Shown: piece by piece, positions 18,729 through 28,239 of the stretch
Position numbering within the stretch: the first letter of the stretch is position 1
Layout: every line of letters starts with the position of its first letter
Made by a program: the position numbers and the translations under genes
The notes under the pieces: model-generated
The model's database searches: none
The model's input: only the letters and a program-made list of their open reading frames with translations
Told to the model about the DNA's origin: nothing
DNA from: Sulfitobacter sp. F26169L
GTDB taxonomy: Bacteria; Pseudomonadota; Alphaproteobacteria; Rhodobacterales; Rhodobacteraceae
Direction of reading: 5' to 3'
Length of the DNA: 64,000 nucleotides
Assembly (NCBI RefSeq): GCF_026410285.1
Contig: NZ_JAPMLP010000001.1
Span: 682,001-746,000, forward strand

Positions 18729-20972
18729 GTGGCATCCCGAACACGCAATTCATGGCTTGTCAGGCTGTCGCGTTTGCGACGGATGAAGCGCGCACGCACG
18801 ATGACGACCCTCGGTCTTGTCGTATTGGGGCCGCTGTTGGCATTGGCCACCTATTTGGCACTTGGTCCGCTGGATCAGGGCAGCACCGATACCCTGCGCC
18901 TGATTTTATTGCTTGATCTGGTCTATATTCTTGTACTTGCCGCTTTGGTTATGTCGGAGGTTGCGCGTCTGATCGCAGCGCGGCGTGCGAAATCCGCAGG
19001 CTCGCGGCTGCATTTGCGCCTAACGGGGGTGTTTGCCCTGATGGCGCTGATCCCGACAGTATCTGTCGCCGTCTTCGCCGTGCTGACAATCAACGTCGGG
19101 ATTGAGGGCTGGTTTTCGGAACGGGTGCGCGTGGTAGTAGGCAATTCGCTTCTGGCCGCTGAAGCGTATGCCGATGAAGAACGTCAAGGCCTGCGCGACG
19201 ATGCCTTGGGCCTTGCGCGCAGTATTGACCGTGCACGGCGCACCGGAACACGGCTCGGCGATAGCGAGTTGCTGAGCGAGGGCCAGCGGCAGGTCCAGCG
19301 CGGCCTGCGCGAAGCATATATGATCGACGGCACCGCCGAAATCCGCGCGCGCGGGGATCGATCATACCTGTTTGACTATGATCGCCCCTCACCGGAGGAG
19401 ATCGCCGCCGCTAACGTAACCGATGTACAAATCATCGAAGACTGGACCAATAATGAATTCCGCGCACTTGTGCGGCTGAATTCATTTGTAGACCGCTTTT
19501 TGTACATCACCCGCGAGGTTGATGGCGAAATCCTTAGCCTGCTCGACGATACACAGGAAACCATCCGCCTCTATCAACAACTGGAGAGCGAGCGGGGCCG
19601 TATGCTGTTTGAATTCGGCCTTCTGTATCTGGCCTTTGCGGTGATCATTATTCTGGCCGCAGTCTGGCTGGGCCTGTGGTTTGCAGAGCGTCTGTCCGGC
19701 CCTGTTGGGCGGCTGACCGGTGCGGCGCAGCAGGTCGGGGCAGGGGATCTGGATGTACAGGTGCGCGAAGATGAAGGTGACGATGAAATCGCCATGCTGG
19801 GCCGGTATTTCAACCAGATGACCAAGCAACTGAAGGTTCAGCGCAACACGCTGCTGGACAACACCCGCCAGATCGAACGCCGCCGCCGCCTGTTTGATTC
19901 CGTGCTCAGCTCGGTCACCTCCGGTGTTGTGGGCCTTGATCCCGAAGGACGGGTCACCTTTGTGAACCGCTCGGCGATGCGCTTGCTGGATTGGGAGGAA
20001 GACCAGCAATCCCTTGCCCTCGCCGTCGCCGTGCCGGAGTTCGGGCCGCTCTACGAGACATTGACAACCACCGCAACGGAAGCAAGCCAGCAGGAAATCA
20101 AGGTCTCGCGACAGGGACGCCTAGAAAATCTGCTTGTGCGCATGGCGACACGTCGCACCGATGACGGGCGCCTTGAGGGGTATGTTGTCGCTTTTGATGA
20201 TGTGACCGATCTGGTCAGCGCCCAGCGCATGGCCGCGTGGGGTGATGTGGCGCGCCGCATCGCGCATGAAATCAAAAACCCGCTGACGCCGATCCAGCTT
20301 TCCGCCGAGCGTATCAAGCGCAAATTCGGCCCGAAACTGGGCGATGACCAGGAAAGCCTTGACCAGATGACAGGCGTGATCATCCGCCAGACGGGTGATC
20401 TGCGACGGATCGTAGACGAATTTTCAAAATTCGCCCGCATGCCGGAACCCGAGCGTAGGCCACAAAACCTGACGCAACTTGTACGCGATGCGGTGCTGCT
20501 GCAAAAAACAGGACGCCCAGACATAAAGCTGGTTTCTGACTTGCCTTCTGAAGAAATCCCCGCGCTCATCGATGGAACAATGATTACACAGGCGTTAACA
20601 AATCTTATCAAAAATGCAGGTGAAGCGATCGATACACTTCGTGAAAAAGGCGCACCCGACGGGCTGGAACCGCAGGTGCATGTGGCACTGAAAGCAACCA
20701 ACGGTTCTGCGCATATTATAATCGCTGACAATGGCATCGGTCTGCCGGAAGACCGTGCGCGCCTGTTCGAGCCTTATGTAACAACGCGCAGCGAAGGCAC
20801 GGGCCTTGGTTTGCCAATCGTGAAAAAAATTATTGAGGAGCACGGCGGTAGCCTGATCCTTTCGGATGCTCCCGTCTTCGCGGGGCAAAATCACTTTGGT
20901 GCCATGGCGGAAATTATTCTGCCGCTAGGTGCTGATAATATTACGGGCGACGAGGAGCAAAACCATGAGTGA
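18729..20972 (+). CDS. ntrY: Membrane sensor kinase NtrY
   Basis: Sensor of the NtrYX system, linked in Alphaproteobacteria to nitrogen, redox and envelope signals. From the GTG start it has 747 residues: two N-terminal hydrophobic segments, another around LRLTGVFALMALIPTVSVAVFAVL, a periplasmic loop, a further helix (LLYLAFAVIIILAAVWLGLWFA), HAMP, PAS (SVTSGVVGLDPEGRVTFVN), phospho-His in [24 protein letters not shown], and ATPase motifs DNGIGLPE and GTGLGLPIVKKI. The GTG at 18729 has GAGGA upstream and gives (V/M)ASRTRNSWL, family-like; starts at 18645 and 18684 are less likely. Confidence 0.93.
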   Translation: MASRTRNSWLVRLSRLRRMKRARTMTTLGLVVLGPLLALATYLALGPLDQGSTDTLRLILLLDLVYILVLAALVMSEVARLIAARRAKSAGSRLHLRLTGVFALMALIPTVSVAVFAVLTINVGIEGWFSERVRVVVGNSLLAAEAYADEERQGLRDDALGLARSIDRARRTGTRLGDSELLSEGQRQVQRGLREAYMIDGTAEIRARGDRSYLFDYDRPSPEEIAAANVTDVQIIEDWTNNEFRALVRLNSFVDRFLYITREVDGEILSLLDDTQETIRLYQQLESERGRMLFEFGLLYLAFAVIIILAAVWLGLWFAERLSGPVGRLTGAAQQVGAGDLDVQVREDEGDDEIAMLGRYFNQMTKQLKVQRNTLLDNTRQIERRRRLFDSVLSSVTSGVVGLDPEGRVTFVNRSAMRLLDWEEDQQSLALAVAVPEFGPLYETLTTTATEASQQEIKVSRQGRLENLLVRMATRRTDDGRLEGYVVAFDDVTDLVSAQRMAAWGDVARRIAHEIKNPLTPIQLSAERIKRKFGPKLGDDQESLDQMTGVIIRQTGDLRRIVDEFSKFARMPEPERRPQNLTQLVRDAVLLQKTGRPDIKLVSDLPSEEIPALIDGTMITQALTNLIKNAGEAIDTLREKGAPDGLEPQVHVALKATNGSAHIIIADNGIGLPEDRARLFEPYVTTRSEGTGLGLPIVKKIIEEHGGSLILSDAPVFAGQNHFGAMAEIILPLGADNITGDEEQNHE

Positions 20973-22359
20973 TATTCTGATTGTAGATGACGAGCGTGAT
21001 ATCCGCGAACTGATCTCGGATATTCTGGAGGATGAGGGTTTTGCTACGCGCCTTGCAGGAAACTCCGACGATGCGATGGCCGCCGTCAATACCGAACCAC
21101 CGGCGCTGATGATCCTCGATATCTGGCTCAAGGACAGCAAGATGGATGGCATCGACATCCTCAAAACCGTCAAACGGGATAATCCGGACGTGCCGGTTGT
21201 CATCATCTCGGGTCATGGAAACGTGGAAATTGCAGTCGCGGCGATCAAACAGGGTGCATACGATTTCATCGAAAAACCTTTCAACATTGACCAGTTGATG
21301 GTCGTTATCCGGCGCGCCATGGAAACCTCACGCCTGCGCCGCGAGAATCTTAGCCTTAAGCGCAAGGATAGCTCCAATACCGAAATGATCGGCAACTCAG
21401 GCGCCTTCCGCACGCTTGTCAGCCAGCTTGACAAAGTGACCAAATCCAATGGCCGCGTCATGCTGACCGGCCCTGCGGGCGCGGGCAAGGAAGTTGCCGC
21501 GCGTTATATCCACGCCAATTCCAACCGTGCCTCGGCCCCTTTCATCACCGTCAATTGCGCCGGTGTCGCACCAGACCGGATGGAGGAAGTTCTGTTCGGC
21601 CGCGAAACCCCCGAGCGCGGCGTCGAGCCGGGATTGCTGGAGCAAGGCCACGGTGGCGTTGTGTATTTTGACGAGGTGGCGGATATGCCGCTGGGGACCC
21701 AGTCCAAAATCCTGCGCGTGCTGGTAGACCAGCAATTCACCCGCGTCGGTGGCAATGACAAGGTCCGCGTCGATCTGCGGGTCATCTCCAGCACAAACAA
21801 GGACCTCGCCGCCGAAATCGCGGCAGAGACCTTCCGCGAAGAACTCTATCACCGCCTCAACGTGGTTCCGATTGCCGTGCCGTCCCTGGCCGAACGGCGC
21901 GAGGATATACCGCTGCTTGCCGCACATTTCATATCGGAATTCAACGCCACTCAAGGCCTGCCACAACGCGAAATTACCGATGACGCGCAAGCGTTGATGC
22001 AGACAATGGTGTGGCCGGGCAATGTGCGCCAGTTGAAAAACATGGTCGAACGCGTCCTGATCCTAGGCGAAGGCACCGCTCCGATCGAGGCGCGCGAATT
22101 GCCCGGAGAGGATGATCACGGCGAAGAGGAAGGCCGCGTCGTTCTGTCCGGCACCATGGCCAGCTTGCCGCTGCGCGAAGCCCGCGAGGCATTCGAGCGC
22201 GAATACCTGCTGACCCAGATCAACCGTTTTGGCGGCAACATCAGCCGCACTGCAAACTTCGTCGGGATGGAACGCTCGGCCCTTCACCGCAAACTCAAAA
22301 GCCTCGGCGTCGTGACATCCGCAAAATCCGGCACCCGTGTGGCCCACGTCGACGATTAG
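20965..22359 (+). CDS. ntrX: NtrX response regulator
   Basis: Partner of NtrY, 464 residues. The receiver has Asp52 (MILDIWLKD). The AAA+ domain has Walker A GPAGAGKE and an intact Walker B VVYFDEVADMP; the canonical GAFTGA loop is replaced by a non-matching stretch after LFGRE, as in other alphaproteobacterial NtrX proteins. The C-terminal HTH is NISRTANFVGMERSALHRKLKSLG. The start at 20965 has GAGGAG upstream and overlaps the ntrY end by 8 bp. A copy of the hairpin element begins directly at its stop codon. Confidence 0.95.
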   Translation: MSDILIVDDERDIRELISDILEDEGFATRLAGNSDDAMAAVNTEPPALMILDIWLKDSKMDGIDILKTVKRDNPDVPVVIISGHGNVEIAVAAIKQGAYDFIEKPFNIDQLMVVIRRAMETSRLRRENLSLKRKDSSNTEMIGNSGAFRTLVSQLDKVTKSNGRVMLTGPAGAGKEVAARYIHANSNRASAPFITVNCAGVAPDRMEEVLFGRETPERGVEPGLLEQGHGGVVYFDEVADMPLGTQSKILRVLVDQQFTRVGGNDKVRVDLRVISSTNKDLAAEIAAETFREELYHRLNVVPIAVPSLAERREDIPLLAAHFISEFNATQGLPQREITDDAQALMQTMVWPGNVRQLKNMVERVLILGEGTAPIEARELPGEDDHGEEEGRVVLSGTMASLPLREAREAFEREYLLTQINRFGGNISRTANFVGMERSALHRKLKSLGVVTSAKSGTRVAHVDD

Positions 22360-22425
22360 GCCCTATTTCTTTTGGCCTGAAATATCCCGGGGAATCCCCC
22401 CGTCAGGGGGGATGGGGCTGGCCCC
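22360..22425. repeat. Three-copy intergenic hairpin element, copy C (inverted)
   Basis: On the minus strand it reads GGGGCCAGCCCC, then a copy-specific stem ATCCCCCC/GGGGGGAT, then CCCCGGGATATTTCAGGCC and AAAAGAAATA. It begins right after the ntrX stop, so on the plus strand it may act as a terminator or as an RNA processing/stability hairpin separating ntrX from trkA. Confidence 0.8.
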
Positions 22426-22534
22426 TTCTTTATACATTTGAATTGACCGGACCGGTCCCATCTGACATCTCTTGCCCATTCAGGCACCGGCGTCTCGCGC
22501 GTGCAGCATAGACCCAGCAAGGAATTTTCCCGTT

Positions 22535-23911
22535 ATGAAAGTTATCATTTGCGGTGCAGGTCAGGTCGGCTGGCAGATTGCGCGCCACCTGTCGGGTGAA
22601 CGCAACGATGTCACCGTGGTTGACAGCAATACCGATCTGGTGCGGCGCGCCACTGATACCCTTGACGTTCAGGGCGTCGCAGGTTTTGCCAGCTATCCCG
22701 ATGTTCTGGACCGTGCAGGCGCGCGCGATGCAGACATGATCATCGCGGCAACCCACTCGGACGAGGTAAATATGGTGACCTGTCAGGTCGCGCATTCGAT
22801 TTTCGGCATCAACCGCAAGATCGCGCGCCTGCGTTCGCAATCCTATCTGGATGCGATCTATTCCGATCTCTACCGCCGTGATCATTTGCCAATTGACGTG
22901 GTCATCAGCCCCGAGCGTGAGGTGGCGGCCGCAGCACTGCAACGGCTGGCTGCACCTGCCGCCTTTGATACAGAACTGTTTATGGACGGCCACGCGCAAC
23001 TGCTGGGTATCAATCTGGACGAGGACAGTCCGGTGCTCAACACGCCGCTGCGCCAGCTGACAGATTTGTTCTCCACCCTGCGGGCCGTGGTCGTCGGTGT
23101 GCGCCGCGATGGCAGGTTGTTTGCTCCCGAACCCAAAGACCAGCTTTTTGCCGGCGATGATGCCTACATTTTTGTTCATCTCGATGACATCTCCCGCGCG
23201 ATGGAGATTTTCGGGAAAAAATCCTCCAGCCAGGAACGGGTTGTGCTGGTTGGCGGCGGTAATGTCGGCCTTTCGGTTGCGCTTACGCTTGAAAAACGGG
23301 CAAAACGTATCCGCACTAAAGTTATCGAAAAAAGCCGCCACTCGGCCGAACGCGCGGCGGAAGCGCTGGAGCGTACAATTGTCCTGAACGGTGACGGGCT
23401 GGATGCTGCGCTGCTGGCCGAGGCGGGGATCAGCCGCGCGGATGCCATGTTGGCGGTTACCGATGACGATAAAACCAATATGCTGGCTTGTGTGCGTGCC
23501 AAGGCCGAGGGCTGCCCCTACGTGATCGCCCTGATCAATGATCCCACACTGGTGCCATTGATGCAGCCGCTGGGCATCGATGCCTATATCAACCCGCGCT
23601 CGACAACGGTCAGTTCGATTTTACGCCACATCCGCCATGGCCGTGTGCGCGAGGTCTATTCCATCGGTGATGCCGAAGCCGAAGTGATCGAGGCCGAAGT
23701 CCTCTCCACATCTCCGATTGCCGGTAAAAAGATTCACGAGATCGACTTCCCCGAAGGGGCGCTGGTGGGGGCTGTGCGCAAGGGCAACGATATCATCCGG
23801 CCGCGCGGCGATACCCGCATCGAGGAGGGGGACGTGATTGCGGTCTTCGTTCTGACAAAGGATGTCGCACAGCTTGAACAGCTGATGCAGGTGTCGATCG
23901 ACTTTTTTTAA
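22535..23911 (+). CDS. trkA: Trk potassium uptake regulator TrkA
   Basis: Peripheral NAD(H)/nucleotide-binding RCK protein gating the TrkH channel. It has 458 residues, the usual length, with two RCK halves: KVIICGAGQVGWQIARHLS at residues 2-20 and RVVLVGGGNVGLSVALTLE near residue 233, each followed by a TrkA-C domain. Its position after ntrYX is conserved in Alphaproteobacteria. The start at 22535 has AAGGAA upstream. It ends 10 bp before trkH. Confidence 0.96.
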   Translation: MKVIICGAGQVGWQIARHLSGERNDVTVVDSNTDLVRRATDTLDVQGVAGFASYPDVLDRAGARDADMIIAATHSDEVNMVTCQVAHSIFGINRKIARLRSQSYLDAIYSDLYRRDHLPIDVVISPEREVAAAALQRLAAPAAFDTELFMDGHAQLLGINLDEDSPVLNTPLRQLTDLFSTLRAVVVGVRRDGRLFAPEPKDQLFAGDDAYIFVHLDDISRAMEIFGKKSSSQERVVLVGGGNVGLSVALTLEKRAKRIRTKVIEKSRHSAERAAEALERTIVLNGDGLDAALLAEAGISRADAMLAVTDDDKTNMLACVRAKAEGCPYVIALINDPTLVPLMQPLGIDAYINPRSTTVSSILRHIRHGRVREVYSIGDAEAEVIEAEVLSTSPIAGKKIHEIDFPEGALVGAVRKGNDIIRPRGDTRIEEGDVIAVFVLTKDVAQLEQLMQVSIDFF

Positions 23912-23921
23912 TGGGGTCGCT

Positions 23922-25451
23922 GTGAGCCGTGTTAACAAACTTCGACACGATCTGACACAGCTGCCGCTGTTCCTGATGATGTTCGGGATGGGCGCTGTAT
24001 CGATGTTTGTGCCCGCCACTTATGCGCTGCTGGCCGACAGGCACGGCGCCAGTCAGGCCTTTTTCTATGCCGGATTGCTTGGAACGGTAACCTGTTTGCT
24101 GATCGGTGTGGCACACGCAGGCCGTCCCACACGGCAAAGCCCGCTTGGCCCGCTGTTGTCGCTGTTGTCGGCGTTTGTGTTCTTGCCCGCGGTCTTTGCT
24201 GTCCCGGTTGTTGAAACTCTGCCGACAACGCGGTTTTTCAATGCCTATTTCGAAATGCTCAGCGCGCTGACCACCACCGGAGCGACCTTGTTCGACGATC
24301 CCGCGCGGCTAAGCCCTACCTTGCATCTGTGGCGCGCGCAGGTTGGCTGGATGGGCGGGTTGCTGATGTGGGTTGCCGCGGTTGCCATTCTTGCGCCGCT
24401 CAATCTGGGCGGGTTCGAGGTTACGGCACAGGCCGAGCCGGGCAGGCAGGAAACCGGCCTGTATACAAATGCCCCCTCCAGCCCGCGGCGCCGTATCCTG
24501 CGTGCATTGCGCACGCTTGCGCCGCTCTACGCGGGGCTGACAATTTTACTGTGGGTGTTACTGGTGATTTCTGGGCAGGAACCCTTTGGTGCGATTTGTC
24601 ATGCAATGTCGGTGATGGCGACATCGGGAATCACTGCAGGCGGAGACGCAGCATCCGGAGGGGTGATCGCAGAGATTGTAATGGCCATGTTCATGTTATT
24701 TGCGCTGTCCCGCCTGACGTTTTCATCCGACACAATCACCGCCACCCAAGGCGGCCTACGCACTGATCCCGAATTCCGCATCGGTCTTGGCATTATCGCG
24801 CTGGTGCCGCTGGTTCTATTCCTGCGCCACTTTTCCGGCGCAATCGATCTGGACAAGGGACAGTCGGTCCTCAGCGCGATCAGGGCGCTTTGGGGGTCGG
24901 TCTTTACGGTGATATCGTTCCTTTCAACCACCGGTTTTGTTTCCGAACACTGGAGCGAGACACAAAGCTGGTCGGGCCTGCGCACTCCGGGGATGATCCT
25001 TATGGGGCTGGCACTGGTGGGTGGCGGTGTTGCGACGACTGCAGGCGGAGTAAAGTTGCTGCGCGTATTTGCCCTTTACCTCAACGGTGTACGCGAGATG
25101 GAGCGGCTGGTGCATCCCAGCTCTGTTTCCGGTGCCGGATTGGTGGGGCGGCGTTTGCAATCGGGTGGCGCGTTTATCGCGTGGATTTTCTTCATGCTTT
25201 TTGCACTGTCGTTTGCGGCTGTTACGCTTGCGCTGTCCCTTGTGGGCGTTTCATTTGACGAGGCGCTGGTGCTGTCGATTGCCATGCTCTCGACCACAGG
25301 TCCACTAACAGAAGTTGGCGGTGAAAGCCCGATTTCCCTGATGGCGCTTGGCGATTCCGCCAAAGCCATTCTCGCTGGCGCAATGATTTTGGGGCGGCTT
25401 GAAACCCTGGCAATTATTGCCCTGCTGACCCCCGATCTGTGGCGTAGCTGA
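23922..25451 (+). CDS. trkH: Trk potassium channel subunit TrkH
   Basis: A 509-residue inner-membrane K+ uptake protein. All four pore-loop filter segments with their glycines are visible: SALTTTGATL, SVMATSGITAGG, FLSTTGFVSE and MLSTTGPLTEVGG. The start is GTG at 23922, ten bases after the trkA stop, so the pair is co-expressed. Confidence 0.95.
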   Translation: MSRVNKLRHDLTQLPLFLMMFGMGAVSMFVPATYALLADRHGASQAFFYAGLLGTVTCLLIGVAHAGRPTRQSPLGPLLSLLSAFVFLPAVFAVPVVETLPTTRFFNAYFEMLSALTTTGATLFDDPARLSPTLHLWRAQVGWMGGLLMWVAAVAILAPLNLGGFEVTAQAEPGRQETGLYTNAPSSPRRRILRALRTLAPLYAGLTILLWVLLVISGQEPFGAICHAMSVMATSGITAGGDAASGGVIAEIVMAMFMLFALSRLTFSSDTITATQGGLRTDPEFRIGLGIIALVPLVLFLRHFSGAIDLDKGQSVLSAIRALWGSVFTVISFLSTTGFVSEHWSETQSWSGLRTPGMILMGLALVGGGVATTAGGVKLLRVFALYLNGVREMERLVHPSSVSGAGLVGRRLQSGGAFIAWIFFMLFALSFAAVTLALSLVGVSFDEALVLSIAMLSTTGPLTEVGGESPISLMALGDSAKAILAGAMILGRLETLAIIALLTPDLWRS

Positions 25452-25577
25452 CACGGGCGCGCTTTTGGCGCAACAAATCCTTGATTTTGGGGGTGGATAC
25501 TTGGTTATTGCCACTACATAGTCTCAACAGACTGGCCGATTGCGGCAAACGACAAGAATAAATGAAAGATCAAACTT

Positions 25578-25817
25578 ATGGCGTCTGACAGACAGAACCT
25601 ACAGGATGCGTTCCTGAACCACGTACGCAAAACCAAAGTGCCAGTAACGATTTTCCTGATTAACGGGGTCAAGCTGCAAGGTGTGATCACTTGGTTTGAT
25701 AATTTCTGCGTTCTGCTGCGCCGTGATGGCCAATCGCAACTGGTGTATAAACACGCGATTTCCACCATCATGCCAAGCCAGCCGATCAGCTTGTATGAGG
25801 GCGAAGACGCTTCTTGA
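25578..25817 (+). CDS. hfq: RNA chaperone Hfq
   Basis: A 79-residue Sm-like protein that forms a hexameric ring and pairs sRNAs with mRNAs. Sm1 ([32 protein letters not shown]) and Sm2 ([12 protein letters not shown]) are intact, including the YKHAISTI proximal-face residues. The short C-terminus is typical of Alphaproteobacteria. Its stop overlaps the TTG start of hflX (TTGA), an ancient gene pair. Confidence 0.97.
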
Positions 25818-27112
25818 GCAAACCTGATTTCCAGATAGACGAGACAGACGGCCCTGCGCAGACACGCGCATGGGTTCTGCATCCCGACATCAAAAACAAT
25901 AATGACCGGCGTGATCCCGTGCCAGCACTGGCCGAAGCGGTTGCGCTGGCCGAAGCCTTGCCTGACCTTCAGGTGGTCGGACAGGATATCGTGCCGTTGC
26001 GCACGGTGAACGCGGGCCATTTGTTTGGGTCGGGCAAGATAGAAGAAATCCGCAAGCTTCTGGACGAAAACGAGGTTGAACTGGTACTGGTTGACGGGCC
26101 GGTTACACCTGTTCAGCAGCGAAATCTGGAAAAAGCATGGAATGTTAAGCTGCTTGATCGCACGGGCCTGATCCTGGAAATTTTCAGCGACCGTGCCGCC
26201 ACCCGGGAAGGGGTGTTGCAGGTCGAAATGGCAGCGCTGAATTACCAGCGGACCCGCCTTGTGCGCGCCTGGACACACCTGGAGCGCCAGCGCGGCGGAC
26301 TGGGTTTCGTCGGCGGACCGGGCGAGACACAGATCGAAGCCGACCGCCGCGCCATTGACGACCAGTTGGTACGTTTGCGCCGCCAGCTGGAAAAAGTAGT
26401 AAAAACCCGAGCATTGCACCGCGCTGCACGGGCAAAAATACCCTATCCGATTGTCGCGCTTGTTGGATACACAAACGCCGGAAAATCTACGCTGTTCAAC
26501 CGGTTGACCGGTGCGGATGTGATGGTGAAGGACATGCTGTTTGCCACCCTTGATCCGACCATGCGCAGCCTTGAGTTGCTCGATGGGCCTGAAATAATCC
26601 TCAGCGATACAGTTGGCTTCATTTCTGATTTGCCGACTGAACTGGTTGCCGCGTTCCGCGCCACGCTGGAGGAGGTGCTGGCCGCTGACATCATCTTGCA
26701 TGTGCGCGATATTTCGCACGCCGAAACCGAAACGCAGGCGCGTGATGTGCGCGAAATCCTCACCTCGCTCGGGGTGCCGGAGGATACCCGAACTTTCGAG
26801 GTCTGGAACAAAATCGACCTGTTGCCGCAAGAGGCCGCGAATGCAAAGCGCGAGCGCGCCGCACGGGATGACACGGTGATTACGATTTCGGCCATCTCGG
26901 GAGAAGGGCTGGATACATTGCAAGCGGTTGTCGCCGAAGCACTGCAGGGAGCGTTGCGCACAGCCGAACTGTCATTGAGCTTTGCAGAAGGGCGAAAGCG
27001 TGCATGGCTATTTGCACAGGACATTGTGATCAAGGAAACCCAGACCGACGAGGGTTTTGACATCACCGTGCGATGGTCGGCAGATGTCGAAGCTGCTTAC
27101 CAGCGCTTGTAA
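25814..27112 (+). CDS. hflX: Ribosome-associated GTPase HflX
   Basis: A 432-residue GTPase that binds the 50S subunit and splits stalled ribosomes. The N-terminal HflX domain ([33 protein letters not shown]) is followed by a GTPase domain with G1 GYTNAGKS, G3 DTVGF and G4 NKID. The TTG start at 25814 overlaps the hfq stop; no better-placed ATG exists upstream in this frame. Confidence 0.95.
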
Positions 27113-27182
27113 ATTTTCGCGCAACTCTCGAAACGCCGCTCCAGCGCCCTAGCTGATGTTCATGCTAACACGGAGCCGCTGA

Positions 27183-27587
27183 ATGTCGTATTTTATTGTT
27201 TATATCGTCACGTTTATTGTGTTTCTTTGCGCCGATTATTTCGGTTTAAGTTATTTGATCAAACCGCTGTTCAGCCGGTCTATCGGTCCTTTGATGCTGG
27301 AGCAGTTTCGCGTTCTGCCAGCGTTCTTGTTTTACGCTTTCTTGATCTTTGTGGTGATGTGGTTTGTCGCATGGCCGGCACTGAACGAAGGACATTCGCT
27401 GCTCTGGGTCTTTGGATCGGCGGCTTTGCTGGGGGCTGCGGCCTACGGCACATATGAGTTTACCAATTTTGCGGTATTGCGCGACTGGACGGTGCAAATG
27501 GTGGTGGCAGATTTGACGTGGGGGACGATTTTAACCGGAGGATCCGCTACCGTTGGTGTTGCTGTGACGCGCGCCTTGGGGGGGTGA
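27183..27587 (+). CDS. DUF2177 family membrane protein
   Basis: A 134-residue protein with four predicted helices. The N-terminus YFIVYIVTFIVFLCADYFGL and the C-terminal VVADLTWGTILTGGSATVG resemble the DUF2177 family, where the end of the first helix and the conserved D-x-x-W-G are typical. Function unknown. It follows hflX by 70 bp and may be a separate unit, and copy B of the hairpin element lies 18 bp after its stop. Confidence 0.85.
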   Translation: MSYFIVYIVTFIVFLCADYFGLSYLIKPLFSRSIGPLMLEQFRVLPAFLFYAFLIFVVMWFVAWPALNEGHSLLWVFGSAALLGAAAYGTYEFTNFAVLRDWTVQMVVADLTWGTILTGGSATVGVAVTRALGG

Positions 27588-27605
27588 AAAATAGTGAGGT
27601 GATAC

Positions 27606-27669
27606 GGGGGCCAGCCCCCATCGGCCTTTGGCCGATTCCCCCGGGATATTTTTGGCCAAAAGAAATAGG
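27606..27669. repeat. Three-copy intergenic hairpin element, copy B
   Basis: GGGGGCCAGCCCCC, a copy-specific stem ATCGGCC/GGCCGAT, then CCCCCGGGATATTTTTGGCC and AAAAGAAATA. It lies between the convergent ends of the DUF2177 gene and the rluE-like gene, a typical place for a two-way terminator. Confidence 0.8.
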
Positions 27670-27672
27670 GTG

Positions 27673-28239
27673 TCAGGCGCCGGTTGCCGCGGCGAAACGC
27701 CATGCGCCGGGTTTTAGCTGGTTAAGGTGCCAATTGCCGACCTGAATTCGGATCAGGCGCAGGGTTGGTAAGCCGACATGTGCTGTCATTCGGCGCACCT
27801 GTCTGTTTTTACCCTCTGTAATTGTGATGCTGAGCCATGCATCGGGAACGGATTTGCGGAACCTGACAGGCGGGTCGCGGGGCCAGAGATCAGCCGGCGG
27901 GGATGCGAGATCGGCAAGGGCTGGTTTTGTTTTACCGTCCTTGAGTGTGACACCTTTGCGCAGGGCGTTCAGGGCGTGCTGATCCGGTGTGCCTTCGACC
28001 TGCACGAGATAGGTTTTTTGCAATTTGTATTTCGGATTCGAGATGCGCGCTTGAAGGGGGCCGTGATCTGTAAGGATCATCAGCCCTTCGCTGTCGCGAT
28101 CAAGGCGGCCTGCGGGGTAGAAGCCTTTTTCATCGATATAGCGCGACAGTGTCGGGCGCGGCGATCCTTCAGTGCCCTTGTCGGTGAATTGGGACAACAC
28201 ACCGTAGGGCTTGTTAAACAGGATGACGCGGGTGCTCAT
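27673..28239 (-). CDS. RluE-type 23S rRNA pseudouridine synthase
   Basis: A 188-residue RsuA/RluE-family enzyme without an S4 domain. The catalytic Asp47 is in [14 protein letters not shown], followed by YLVQVEG and the C-terminal [26 protein letters not shown]. RluE modifies U2457 in E. coli 23S rRNA, and the same site is likely here. Its ATG overlaps the stop of the penicillin acylase gene in ATGA (28236-28239). Confidence 0.9.
   Translation of the reverse strand: MSTRVILFNKPYGVLSQFTDKGTEGSPRPTLSRYIDEKGFYPAGRLDRDSEGLMILTDHGPLQARISNPKYKLQKTYLVQVEGTPDQHALNALRKGVTLKDGKTKPALADLASPPADLWPRDPPVRFRKSVPDAWLSITITEGKNRQVRRMTAHVGLPTLRLIRIQVGNWHLNQLKPGAWRFAAATGA

Noticed and set aside
22430..23341. 303-codon reading frame antisense to trkA
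   Set aside because: TrkA has normal length and both RCK domains; the antisense product looks like random GC-rich translation.
25514..26923. 469-codon reading frame antisense to hfq-hflX
   Set aside because: Both genes on the plus strand have unmistakable family motifs; the antisense frame is a by-product of GC-rich codon usage and has no recognisable domain.
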